Source of the DNA: Guadua angustifolia
Taxonomy: Eukaryota > Streptophyta > Magnoliopsida > Poales > Poaceae
Direction of reading: 5' to 3'
Length of the DNA stretch: 64,000 nt
Assembly (NCBI GenBank): GCA_036346375.1
Contig: CM070503.1
Coordinates: 4,836,001-4,900,000 of the forward strand
Shown: piece after piece, positions 1-11,582 of the stretch
Layout of the letters: each line of letters starts with the position of its first letter
Position numbering within the stretch: position 1 is the stretch's first letter
Position numbers and translations under genes: made by a program
The notes under the pieces: model-generated
What the model was told of the DNA's origin: nothing
The model's database searches: none
The model's input: the letters and a program-made list of their open reading frames with translations, nothing else

Positions 1-245
1 GAATGTCGTCCATTACTACTAAATATACTTGAACAAATATTGCCACTTCATATATTTTAACAAATATTGCTACTTAACATAATTAAACAAATATTGCTAT
101 TTGACATACCTCAACATATATTGCTACTTGACATACTTGAACAAATATTGCTACTAAATATAATTGAACAAATGTTGATACTAAAACATGTTCAAATAAA
201 TATTGGTACTAAAAACTCGTAAACAAATAACCGGTGAGCATTTTA
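1..245. repeat. AT-rich tandem repeat, unit about 34 bp
   Basis: About seven diverged units repeat the phrase AACAAATATTGCTACT followed by a short AT-rich spacer. The units decay towards the right, where later ones read AAATATTGGTACTAAA. The array runs off the left edge, so its full length is unknown. No coding potential is visible. Confidence 0.7.
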
Positions 246-930
246 TCATAAAGTAAATATTGGTACTAAACATGCTCACTGTTTATTCTCTCTACCACTT
301 TCTCTCCGAACAAATATTGCTTCAATTCCTGCTAGTGCATGTTCATGATGAAATTTGCCAAATCAAACCTTACCAAAAATTGGCATGCCAAAAATTTGGT
401 CACCAAATTGGTTGCCAACATTTGGCCAACAATTGGCAAGAAAATGAACTAGGGGTGCCAATGGAGAAGAGAATCTAGCCAAAATTTGGTTGCAAACCAA
501 ATGCTTACCAAAATTTGGTAAGGCAAACGTTAGCAACAATTAGAAGCAAACCAAACAGCCCCATAGTGACCATGTCCATGTATGCATGTATTAGCAGGGA
601 AGTGTAAAAGTGCTAAATTGGATGGAATATTTACCTCTAACTTCAGCGAGCAACCTAACCTGCTCTTCTCCTCAATTGAGCGATTTTTCTACAAAACCAA
701 GAGAAATTTGTTCAAAACCAACAGAAAAGCGTGAATTTTGTTACAGCTCACGAAATTCGACAGAAACTTCGAAAATCGCTAAAACCGAATGGTTTTCGCG
801 CCTTACTGAGCGAAAATCAAAGCTCCTCTGGTAGTTTGATGGCGCGCAGCGACCGGATCTTGGCGGTGGCGACACGGTTAGCAAGAACAGTGTTGGCGTA
901 CTTTACGCCAGGGTACCCTCTCCGCCGCAG
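246..930. other. Non-coding stretch with CCAAATTTGG-type inverted repeats
   Basis: From about 350 to 575 the sequence is full of short palindromic phrases such as CCAAAATTTGG (for example around 504-522). It ends in AACCAAACAGCCCC, which looks like one terminus of a MITE. I could not find the matching left terminus. The short open frames here have no recognisable protein. Confidence 0.35.
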
Positions 931-934
931 ATAA

Positions 935-1055
935 GTAAGACCACTTGGCAGGCTGGCGAGCTAGTGGGCGATCAGGCCCCACTCGCCCGGCAAGTAGCCC
1001 ACCTGGCGCCCTAGCGAGCAGGTGGGCGATCAGGCCCTACTCGCCGGGCGTTGAC
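935..1055. repeat. GC-rich repeat, left part, interrupted by the insertion at 1056
   Basis: Phrases such as GTGGGCGATCAGGCC and CTCGCCGGGCG match the GC-rich tandem repeat that resumes at 4327. The two blocks are best explained as one repeat split by the 3.3 kb element between them. Confidence 0.5.
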
Positions 1056-4000
1056 TGTAGGGTCAAGGATGCGCCTAGAGGGGTGTTGAATAGGCGTTTA
1101 ACAAAATCAATCACTCTTTAAAATGATGCGCTCTAATCAACCCCTATGTCAAAGCCTAATCAAAGATAATGCGGAAGCGATAAACTAGGTTTCGACAATT
1201 AAGTCCTAAATCAACTATGCTTACTAGAGCACTAACTAAATTTGGTCTCTACACAAGAATTGCTAGGTTGAATAAGCGAACTAAACTAAACAATTCTAAT
1301 ACAATCAAGCAATGAATAATATAATAATAAAGTAAATGCTTGAATGTAAAGGAGACACGATACTTTTTACCGTGATGTTCGGAGATTTGCCGGTCTCCCC
1401 TAATCCACGTTGAGGCTAGCCCAAACTCTTGGACCGACTGTGTGCTTGAGCACTCGCCTCAAATCCACTAGAGGTGGTTTTTCACTCTTTCGCGTAGGCT
1501 CAACCAGAACCTTCACAAACTTTGCCGAGGCGTCTCACAACCTTGAGGGCTCCCGCGCACGACGCTCTACGTCGTCTAGGAGTCGGCAACCTCTAAGAGT
1601 AATAAGCCGAGTCTCCGCTCGAGCTTCACCTAGCGCAACACATGCGCTTCCGGTGATCACCTAGTGCAACACAAGCACCTAGGTCTCCCTTAAGTGTAAC
1701 ATATGCACAAGAGGTCGCTCAATCAACTTCTAATTGCAACACATGCAATTAGGGCTCACTCTTTGCTCAAGAATCAAATTGAGGAGTGCAACACATGCAA
1801 CCGCCTCCCATAAAACTCACAATAGCACCAACCACCCTGCCCAAGCCCCCTATGGGGTCTATTTATAACCCCACCAAGAAAACTAGCCGTTTGCGGGCAA
1901 TTCGGGCAAAAACCAGCGGGACTGGCACTACCGCACTCTTAGGGCCGGTAGTGCCAGTCGTAGCCCCAACGGTCGGCTAATGACTCTTTTACCGGTACTA
2001 CCGCCCTCTAGGGCCCGGTAGTGCCGGTTTCACCCTCTAGAAAAACGCATGTTCTAGAAAATAGCTACCAACGCTATACACTCGGTAGTACCGCCAAGCA
2101 AGCTGCACTCTCGCTCCCATAGCGGTAGTCTTGGTGAGCGTGCTACTCAAGACAAAGCACCTCGGACAGCCGGCCTTTTGAAGAAAACCAGATTTTCAAC
2201 ACTGAAATCATTTCTCCAATACTCAAACACTATTCTTTGAGCCATTTGATGATCAACACATGATCATACACTCATGCAAAACACATTTGCACCACATTAA
2301 CTCATGCTCAAAGAATCTCAACCAAATTGCGAAAACACATTTCGCAATCAACTCAAGATCTATTTGCAAAATGTTTTAAGCAATTTAAACCCGGGTCTAT
2401 GAGATTAATCCCCCTAGCCATGTGAAGGTCAACACGAGACCCAGTCAACTTGCAAACACCCGTTGCAAGCCCTACTCACATGCTCTTGGGATTCTAGACT
2501 CATAAATCTCGGTTTATTCGCACAACGAACTTGCAAATAACTCATTAAACCGATTTCATACTTGAGCATTACTCTTTGCAACACATGCAAAAGTCTAGCT
2601 CCAAGCAACTTCAAACAAACTCAAATGCATGAGCTCTCTATTTGCAACACATGCAAATCTTAGCTCCATGCAACCACATTTAGATCAAATCAAATGTATG
2701 AGCTCTCTACTTGCAACACATGCAAGTCTCTAGCACATACAAACAACATAAACACCAAATCATGCTTGAGCTCTCTCCTTTTGCAACACATGCAAAACTT
2801 AGCTCCAAGCAACCACTTTGATTTTGAAAGATTAGTTTTGTAAATAGAAAACAAAATATGAAGCTTCAACAATTGCAACACATGCAAAAGTGAACTTCAC
2901 GCAAAAGCCAACGCATTAGCTTATCCTATTTGCAACACATGCAAATCAAAACTTTATGCGAAAACCAAAACATAGGCTTCTTCTATTTGCAACACATGCA
3001 AATCAAAACCATATGCAATAACAACCAAGCATAAGCTTAACTCATTCGCAACACATGCCAAATGGTTAGCTCTATGCAAAAATCAAATCCAAATAAGATT
3101 TAAGATCGAGTGAACACGGGATTGAGATCATCAACACATGATGAAGCTCAAACTAGAACTCAACCCCTCTTAATATTACGGCAATAAAAACTAGACTCAA
3201 AAACTAGAAAGTCCTTAACCTATCTAGTTATACCTTGAACCGTCGCACGTAAGCAATCCTCTTTGGGGTCTTTATAATCTTCACTCATACACTCCCCCGG
3301 GATCATCACTCAGCTCTTCTCTTAATCTCTACGGGATCTTCTCTTTGACGCCCATCACCTCATGATGTCGTCCTTGTCCCATTTTCATCATCTCAATCAT
3401 CTTTGGACTTAACCTAGCTCATTCACAACTCATGAAAATAGTTAGTCCAAGATACATGGTTGTCTTAATTATCTCTTGCACTCCATTAACACATAATTGA
3501 TGCCTTTTGATCAATTGAGCACAACCTAAATCACATTAAATGATATAAATGTGTCTTGAGTACACCGTTGCAACTAATGCCTCGTTATACTCAAGAACAA
3601 TCGATTATCCTTAATCAATCTAAAAGAACACTATCAACACATGATGAAATGTCCTTTGATGATTAAAAGATAATCGACCTCAATTTAAATTTTCATTTAA
3701 ATTGATATGAGTATATATTAACTACACAAGTTTTCATATACTCATGTTGATGAAAAGTAATGATCTATAATGTGTGGATTATATGGAAATGACCATTACT
3801 CTAAGCCATCAACTATAGAATAAACCCCACATGTATATGTGCATAGATATAATTGACTTGGAGATAATATGCACATATTCAATTTTGATTACATTGGAGA
3901 ATATCCTATATTACCATGAGTATACTACAACTAGATAATTCAAATATATACTCAAGGATTTAGTTTCTATACCTTGATCCTTATATGTGTCAATAAAGAA

Positions 4001-4326
4001 TAGATCAATACAATGAAACCCAAGTTAAATTACAAACTCCCCCTAGATATGTGCATCCATGTAATATATGGATTGGGAAACATGATGCACATTTTGTGAT
4101 TAATATAATAGGGACATTTATACTTTAACTTGAATCTAAAGTATGCAATTAATACTAGAAAGAATACACATACATACCTTGGGTTTTCCATTTTTCATCC
4201 AAATTTGAGACTGCTAAACATTTGCTCAATAAGCATGTTAGTCTCATAAATATTAGGTTTGTTATTAATCAAGGATTAAGCATTATTCTAAATCAATCAC
4301 CAAAACCAATAGCGCTTGAACTTACA
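1056..4326. mobile_element. Long LTR-like insertion (probable solo LTR or non-autonomous LTR element)
   Basis: The segment begins TGTAGGGTC and ends GAACTTACA, so it has the TG...CA ends of a plant LTR. It interrupts a GC-rich tandem repeat. The flanking 5-mers TTGAC (1051-1055) and TCGGC (4327-4331) match at three of five positions, and both differences are transitions, as expected for decay of a methylated target duplication. There are no gag or pol frames. At 3.27 kb it would be a long LTR, as in some Gypsy and Sirevirus-type Copia families, but I did not identify the family. Its most striking content is the stem-loop series described separately. Confidence 0.5.
1632..3645. repeat. Series of stem-loops with a common ACACA loop
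   Basis: At least 14 short palindromes share the five-base loop ACACA, but their arms differ and remain complementary. Examples, left arm then span: AGCGCA at 1632-1648; TAATTGCA at 1731-1751; ATGATCA at 2249-2267; TGCAAA at 2275-2291; ATTGCGAAA at 2326-2348; ATTTGCA at 2640-2658, 2928-2946 and 2985-3003; ACTTGCA at 2709-2727; TTTTGCA at 2779-2797; TCATCA at 3128-3144; ATCA at 3633-3645. Between 2570 and 3060 the stem-loops sit in loosely repeated units of 55-94 bp that also share the phrase GAGCTCTC. Confidence 0.8.
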
Positions 4327-4760
4327 TCGGCCCCCGTGGCGGCCTGGCGGGCAGGTGGGCGATCGAGCCCTCGCCACGGTGTGTAAACTCCGTCTTGGCT
4401 TTGGTGAGCGAGTGGCGATTAGGCCTCGCCACGGGCGTCGGCCCGTGGCGGCTTTGGCGGCGAGTGGGCGATCGAGCCTGCTTTCGTCAGTGTTGGCCCA
4501 CGTGGCGACCTCCATGCCGGCCTGGTGAGCAGGTGGGCGATCGAGCCTTGCTCGCCAGGTGTCGGCCCACGTGGCGGCCTCCGTCTTCGCTTTGGCGGCG
4601 GTGGATGATTAGGCCTGCTTTCGCTGGCATCGGCCTCGTGGCGGCTTTGGCGGCAGTGGGCGATCGAGCATCGCCACCGGCGTCGGCCCACGTGGCGGCC
4701 TCCACGCCGCCCTGGCGCGCGGGAGGGCGTTCGGGCCCCACTCACCAGGCCACGCGGGCG
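4327..4760. repeat. GC-rich tandem repeat, unit about 55-68 bp
   Basis: Around six diverged units begin near 4327, 4435, 4494, 4562, 4630 and 4683. Each contains the phrases TCGGCCCACGTGGCGG and GTGGGCGATCGAGCC. Long open frames exist on both strands, but they are by-products of high GC and of repetition, with repeated peptides and no known domain. Together with 935-1055 this is probably the internal or leader part of a retroelement. Confidence 0.6.
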
Positions 4761-5430
4761 ACCAAAAAGAATGAGAAGGCTTCGCCTCGAAGTCTCCTTC
4801 GCCTGACACGCTGTGTCAGAGCCATTGATTGTAAGGAATTCTACGGTCGACACGACGACGGCCCATCCCTCTGACACCTCACACCAAACCCGTCGCAAAA
4901 ATATTACATCCCGGGCAGACCGGGCGAAGCCATACAGCGACATTAAATGGAGCTTGAAGGACAAGGCTACATCAATGGGTGTAATAAATGAGTCATGGGT
5001 CGGTATGATAAGACCACAATGATGGGTGTAATTAATGAGTTGTAGATCGGTATGATGTCACCTTCCTACCTGCCCGAGCCAGCCCACTCTATATAAGGGA
5101 GCTTTGGTGCATGGGGAAGGGGACTCCGGAGGAAGAGTTCGAAAGACTTAGCGAAAAAAAAGAAGAACGAAGAGCAGTGTAGCCAGCTCAATATACATCA
5201 ACGAAGATCTAGCAGAACGTAGGGCTGTTACCCGCTCTAGGGGACCTGAACTTGGGTACATTGCTGTGTTTTTTGATCTGTTGATCCCCGGAATCCCTCG
5301 CGCGAGTCATTAGGGTTTCCAACTGCGAAGACGCTCTCTACCGAACCTTAACCTCCATCCTCGGAGGACCCCTTGTCCGTTGACGGGGTCCTGTCTGGCG
5401 AAATACGCTGACAAGCAGCGAATAGGGAAA
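4761..5430 (+). promoter_or_regulatory. LTR-like promoter block with TATA box and upstream direct repeat
   Basis: A TATA box, TATATAAG, lies at 5090-5097. Upstream are two near-identical direct repeats, at about 4976-5010 and 5023-5056, each starting TGGGTGTAAT and ending CGGTATGAT. They resemble the enhancer repeats of a retroelement U3 region. Downstream is a leader-like stretch without a long coding frame. I infer the promoter part of an LTR retrotransposon, but I could not fix its ends or find a clear primer-binding site. Confidence 0.4.
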
Positions 5431-6207
5431 GTGGAAGTGTGTTCGGTGTTTTGCTGTGAGCATCATCCGCACTTCTACCTGTTATGCCTCTTAGGTGGGC
5501 CGATCGGCGGGGGTGGGCTGAAAGCCCACAGGCCATCATTTTCTCTCTTTTTTTTTGCCTTTTCTATTTTCAACATTTCGAAATGTTCAAAAACACCTCT
5601 ATACTTCTTTTTTCAAAAAAAAAACAATCACACCAAAGGTCATAGAACAATCAATAATAATTTTTGAAATTTTTTAGATAAATTTTTCTAAATTTTTGAA
5701 TTTCAACTTAACTAGTAAACTGGCAAGTTTATCTTCCAAGCCAGAGTAGTACACTTGAAAGCCAAACGGTTTATCGTGGTTTTTGTGAACCCTGACCCCT
5801 AAATCTCTAGATTTTCGCGACCATGCACGCCGGCACGCCGGAGTTAGCGCCTTCCTGGGTGGTAACGAGAGCAATGAGGACTCTGAAATCTTAATGCGGC
5901 GACTGTACTCTGCATGACTACATGTGGCAAGTATAGTATAACCACGTACCATTTCATTTCGTCGCCACTAGTCGGCAAGCAGCCAAGAGGACCCAATGAT
6001 TAATTAGTTGCTCTGTAAGAATAGGATACAAACAGAACAAAGTAGTCCTTTGTTGCTCTTGCCTCCAGATCACGTAACAGATATGTTTATTTAGTTGTTC
6101 ACTTATTGATGCTGAAAGGACAGAGCTTAGCTTAGCAGCATGCCTGCATGCTCCAGAGCGCTAGCCTCGGCTCAGCTGACACCTGTTAATAGCATGATCA
6201 TGTAACC
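5431..6207. other. Intergenic, nothing recognised
   Basis: Mixed-composition DNA with poly-T and poly-A runs near 5540-5670. I see no gene, RNA gene or clear transposon terminus. Confidence 0.4.
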
Positions 6208-7656
6208 AAAGTTTAAAATCTCGTTTTCGGATGACATCTCAGAGATGGTTGAAATTCAAAATATCAACTTTGGACAAATCTTGGACAACATACAAAAACA
6301 AAAATTCAAATCCGGTTTTTTATACCAAGAAAACTGAAATTTTGGCTGGAATTCCCAAAATCTCGGCAAGATTTTAGTGAATTTGCACCGAGCAAAACAA
6401 CATAAAAAAATTTAAACTTTTTTTGGATGTTCACATAAAAATTTCAGACTATTATTTAGTCCGAGGAATTTTTAAAAATTCAAATATTGCTACTACCCTC
6501 ATAAAACATTTACTAGTAAGTTTGAACCAAATGAAAAATGGAACAAATAACGTTAAAAAATTTTGAATTTTTTTTACATGTTTATTATATATCACTAATG
6601 TTTTCATAAAATTTGTATATGATGAACAAACTTCATGAATTTTAAAAACAATCTGATAGTGCTACTGTCTTAATAAAAGCCTTTTCAACAAAATTCAACC
6701 AAATGAAAAATGTTTCAATCCACATTAGAAAATTTTGAAATTTTTTGTGGATGGTGCTAATGTATCATTAACATTTCTATAAAATTTTCATATGATTATT
6801 AAGCTTTAATAATTTTAAAAAATTCGACAATGCTACATCATGATAAAAATCCGATAATTAATACATAAATTTGCTTTAGAAATAAAAAAATTCAGAATTT
6901 TAAAAATTTTTACAGGTTCTAAACAAATTCTTAAGATCTCATAAAAATTTTAAATTGTTATCACACTCCAAAGTGAATTTCTAAACTTAATATAAGGGCA
7001 CGATATCATTGATATTCTTTTTGTATTTGATTTTTGAAATATAACAAATGAAATTAAATGCTTACATAGATTTGATTAAGAAAAAAAATGTTAATTTTTT
7101 TTGAAAATTTTATAGAATGGTACTGAGAAATTCTTAAACTCTCATAGAAATTTTGAATCCTGATGCACTCAAGAAATTTTATAAAATTCTGACGAAGTTA
7201 CTGTCCCAATTATGTTCATTCTGATTTTAATTTTTTAAAGATAACAAATGAATTTTAAGTATTTTGAATTTTTGTATTATTCTACACTACTAAATATAGT
7301 ACCATAAATTTTTTAGATCATAATGAAGCTTGTACAATTTTATAAAAAATTCTGAATTTTTTCTTTTCAAAATTTTAAAACATCTTTAAAAAATCAGTTT
7401 TTCAACAAATTTTCATGGAAGATGACTTTATTAAGGGTAATTAGACTAAATCCGATCATCCGGCCATAAAAAGTTAAAACCGGTGAAAAAATCCGAGATT
7501 TCGGTGAGATTTGACGAAATCTCGCTAATATTCCTGAGATGTTGTAGCAGTTTAACTTTTTTCTAAAAAAAATTATCTGACCGAGATTTTAGATCCCGTC
7601 CTCGGCCAGAACTCGAAATCTCGGCCAAGATTTCGGCGGTTTTTTTTTTAACCTTG
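6208..7656. mobile_element. Probable MULE-type non-autonomous element, AT-rich
   Basis: The ends are imperfect inverted repeats: AAAGTTTAAAATCTCG on the left, and on the right the complement of a segment ending in TTTTAACCTTG. The flanking 9-mers CATGTAACC (6199-6207) and CCTGTAACT (7657-7665) match at seven of nine positions, the length typical of Mutator-like target duplications. Repeated phrases such as AAATCTCGG occur near both ends. The AT-rich interior, with no coding frame, resembles the foldback element at 46271-47215 (for example TACCATAAATTTTT and GATCAT...AAGCTTGTA). The boundaries are less secure than for that element. Confidence 0.45.
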
Positions 7657-9910
7657 CCTGTAACTTACAAGGGGACAATATCTTGTGCAGTCGTGCACTC
7701 CTTTTTCTTTCTTTTTCTTTTCCCCTGTCGCGCTTGCTATTTCCGGGCCTAGAAATCCAAAATACACAACCAGGCCCATTTTCGTTCAGGCTGCTCCAGC
7801 CCATTTTCTTCTCCAAAGATAAAAAAAAGACATGGTGGAGCTTTCGTCTCGGCCCAGTTTATCTTGCCTTGTGCTAGGCTCGGAGCACGAAACCCCCGCT
7901 TCCTGGCCTGATTCCCTTTCAGTTTTTCGAGTGCCGACTCCCGAATGCAACCCATGGACTGAACTAGAAATTCGCACCGGTGTCGTTGTCGTCGGTGAAC
8001 TGGCATCCAAATTATCAAAGGCAAGGCGTTCTTTATTCTCCAACAGTCCAACTTCCCCCACAGCGCGTGCATGCATGGCAGCGTGCAGAGTACTTCTCGC
8101 GTGTTTTGCTTTCACCGCACTTCCGTCTCCTGCTGTGGCTTCGCAAGCACGCACCGCGCCGCACGTGCGTACTCGCGGCTCGCGAGATCCAGCGCACCCC
8201 TCGCCAAGTCGCGTCGCGGCAGCAGGGTACGAGTCTACGAGACTAGGACGCAACGCAAGTCACGTTCCGCAACGGCATGGTTTAATTAGATTTGCAGCTA
8301 CGGAGAGGCTTTGCGTTGCGGTCACGTTTTCGATGGGTCTCGTGCGCCCGCTGGCTCCATCGGATCGCGACTAGAACCAAATCCTTGCTTAGCTCCGGTC
8401 GGCGGCACGTACAAGTCAGGCTTCCACAACGAAAAGAAAGGCGTTCGTGCAGTAGGCTAACAACTTGGCCTTGAATCAATCCAGGCCGTCCATTGCTCGG
8501 CGTCCGAGTTGTCGGCACTCGTCAGTGTTAGCGGGACACGGACACCAGAATACTCGGGTTCGGGTATCTAATTCGGAAGAGTTAAAGAAAAATGGATTTA
8601 CGCATTCGACTATTATGTATAAATATAATACTATAATAAATAAATATATTTATTTTTTATTGTCAATGATACTATAAATGCTCAAATAACCTCTCATCGC
8701 TGAATTTTAAGGATGTGATGTATAAAAGATACATATTCAGTACAGAAGATTCACATCTTGTCTTGATATGATTGACTGTCACACGTGAGAATGAAAAGCA
8801 ATAAACAAAACAAACTTTTTTCTCAACTAAACCCACGTGTGCATGTTCCCATCATTGACGTCTTCCTCCTCGTTATTTCTTCCCTTCGAAACCTTTCCTT
8901 CTTCTTCATCCACCAAATGTTCTTCATCCACCAAAGCCATGGCAGTGAAGGGGGAAAACAATTCTTTCTTTTTTCTAATCTTCCTCCAACTTTGTTTTTT
9001 CTAGCCATGGTTACGAATAGGGGATATCGAGTCAATATAGTTTTTCCTATCTATTCTCTTCCTTCTTCACCTAAAATACTGCTAAGGGTGTTCGATACAT
9101 ATTAGCGAGTGTTCGACACATAAAAATCAGACTCGCCGGTTGAGGTAACACTGGTCATCGGCTCAAACTTGTGCCTGCTGGCTGCAGCCTGCAGGCTGCA
9201 GCAATCGCACGTTGAGACATCCATCACTCAAGACTCACAGCTCTAAAAATTGGTGCTGGATCATTTTTTTCCCCGCAAGAACAAATTGGTGCTGGATCAT
9301 TTTTTTCCCCACAAGAATATGTGAGCTGCTGAAGAATTCAGTGGACTAGTCCGCTTCTTGCTTGGGACCTCATACGGTCAGTAATTACAGCCGATGGATT
9401 GGGACCATTTTGCCTTGGCTAAGAGCTTTTCATTGTTTGATAATTCATAGTGTTATTATTCAGGGAAAGCAAGCAAGCGTCTAGGCAATTATTATTATGT
9501 AAGGCACAAGGAATCCCTTTTTTTAATCTCGATGGTTGATAGATTGATAGGATATTCTTTTGGTGTGGATTGATACTAAACAAATGAAGATGAGTCTCCA
9601 GTCCAACTACTTTAGTATTTTCTCGTTAATTACCTTTCTTGGCGTTGCACCCGATTAAGTGTCCCAATCAAAAGGATTTGATTTTCGTGCACGATCTTCT
9701 AAAATAGGCGTATAGACACGGCTGCGTCCTCTGAGATGTTGCAAAAGAATTCTGAGCCTGAGCCTCCATTCTGGCCTTATACTTACAAATGCGAGGTTAT
9801 GCTTCCTTCCTCTCAACTAAAACATTTTTTTTTCTGGAACCAGCTTAGAACTTGCCTGTCTCTCTCTTCTACTTGCAATGTCTGACAAGGAAAAAAATCG
9901 AAAGTAGTAC
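7657..9910. other. Intergenic; GC-rich island and a short tandem duplication
   Basis: From about 7830 to 8520 the sequence is GC-rich with overlapping open frames on both strands, the longest being 180 codons at 7832-8374. None has a recognisable domain, and I do not call a gene. A direct duplication of about 36 bp, containing TTGGTGCTGGATCATTTTTT, lies at about 9250-9320. The remainder shows nothing I can name. Confidence 0.35.
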
Positions 9911-11430
9911 TGTTCTAGCTGAACGTGAAAAAAAATTTCGATTTTAGCCGCTATATCGAAAGAATTTCAAAACTAGCCTCTAAACAGCGAAATTCAGCGG
10001 ATCCATTCGGCGGAATTATTTTTTTATTTTTTTTAAACGATTTCCGCGGAGCAGAACCGCGGAATTTTTTTAAATTTTCCTCTTTTTTTTCCGCGGAAAT
10101 ATTTATTTTTTTTATATTTCCGCTGATTGGAAATGGCAAGATTTTTTTATTTTATTTTTTTGTTTTTTTTATTTTTTCGCTGATTGGAACGGCAGAATTT
10201 TTTTTATTTTTCCGCGGGTCGGAACAGTGGAAAACTTCCAGTTTTTTTTCATGGTTTTTTTTGCGGTTTTTTTTTTTTTTACTGTTGTAACCGATTGGGG
10301 AGAAAAAATTACGGTTTTAGACGCTGCGTAGATAGGATTACAGAAGTAGCATAAATAGTGAAATTCAGCGTAGCCAATTCGCGGAATATTTTTTATTAAT
10401 TTTTTAAATGAATTCCCGCGGATTTCAAGAAATCTGCGCGCGCAGTGCAGGGAAAAAAAGGCGCGTGTGGAAGAAAAAAAATGGCCGAAGGAGAAAAATT
10501 AAGGTGGGCCAGAAAAAACATTAAAATCATCTTAAGAAAATTAGTCGTATTTTGCAGTACATATAATTTTTAAATCTATATTTTATTCGGCTATTGATGA
10601 GTTTAAGTCCGCTGCAATCGGTCAAGCCGTTTGACTTTGAAATTTAATTTTCCTGACGATTGAGTAAAAATGTTAAAATTTTTGAACATATGAATTCCAT
10701 GTGAGGCGGCTTAAAATAATTAGGTAATGTTCTTTTGTTCGGTAAAGAATTTTTTCAATCAATGTGAACCGGCGTGCAATGTTATTTGCAGCTAGTAGGA
10801 CCGGCGTGAAATGTAGAAAAAATCGGCGTTATTTTAATAATTGTTAGAAATTTTTACTGTTGTAGCTGAATCAGGGAAAAAATTACGGTTTTAGCCCTCT
10901 AAACAGTAAAATTCAGCGCAGCCAATCCGCGGAATAATGTTTTTAAATTTTTTAATCTATTTTCCGCGGAGCGGATCCGCTGTTTTATTTTTTATTATTT
11001 TTGCCCGCCAAATCCCGCGGATCCAAACCGCTGAAAATTATTTCAGCGGTTTGGATCCGCTGAATTTCGTGTGCTACAGTAATGCTACAGTTCTCACGCG
11101 AATTTTTTTTTAAAATAATATTTTTTTAATTCGAAATTGCCACATTAATACTCGCATTAAAAAAATTGCAGAAATAATACCTGGTCGCCAAACCGTTTGG
11201 CGATAATAGGGTAGTCACCAAACGGTTTGGTGATAATCGTGTAGTCGCCAAACCATTTGGCGACAATAGCCTAATCCCGCGTGTTGAACTGTTAATAACC
11301 AGGTCAGGCAGTTGTCGCCACACCGTTCGGCGACTACTATATAGTCGCCAAACCGTTTGGCTACCACCAGTAGTCGTCGAACCGTTTAGCGACCACTAGT
11401 AGTCGCTGAACCGTTTGGTGATAGTACTGT
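9911..11430. repeat. Left long terminal inverted repeat of the 10.5 kb element
   Basis: This arm has three layers. The first is T-rich DNA studded with short palindromes of the type TTCCGCGG...CCGCGGAA (about 10000-10300 and 10940-11070). The second is AT-rich DNA. The third is the CGCCAAACCGTTTGGCG array. It aligns by eye to the complement of 18955-20470. Confidence 0.65.
11183..11423. repeat. Array of about seven imperfect palindromes in the left arm
   Basis: Units centred on CGCCAAACCGTTTGGCG, mostly flanked by GT on the left and A(C/T) on the right, start near 11183, 11213, 11243, 11313, 11343, 11372 and 11401, a spacing of about 30 bp except for one gap. Most substitutions keep the two halves roughly complementary. 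The order and the intervening text (AATAGGGTAGTC, CCTAATCCCGC) recur inverted in the right arm. Confidence 0.8.
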
Positions 11431-11582
11431 ACATTTTTTTATTTTTTGGGTAAATTTTGTTGTGAACTGTTTGTGCAATAATTGTTGTATTCAACCGGGA
11501 AGAACTAAAAAAAAACTTCTTGTCATGTAATAAACCGGAAGAATTATTTTAGTTCGTTAGTGATACTCATCTCACTTGCGTA

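Noticed and set aside
4395..4964. Long open frames on both strands (159 and 181 codons)
   Set aside because: They lie in a GC-rich tandem repeat. The peptides are repetitive (GDRA/ARSP phrases), present in several frames at once, and match no domain.
7786..8374. Overlapping frames of 155-180 codons on both strands
   Set aside because: These are GC-rich sequence with open frames on both strands, no recognisable domain, and no clear splice or promoter context.
11183..11423. Regularly spaced palindromic repeats resembling a CRISPR array
   Set aside because: The context is a plant transposon arm, the spacers are short and similar to each other, and a mirrored copy exists in the other arm. CRISPR is not expected in a nuclear plant genome.
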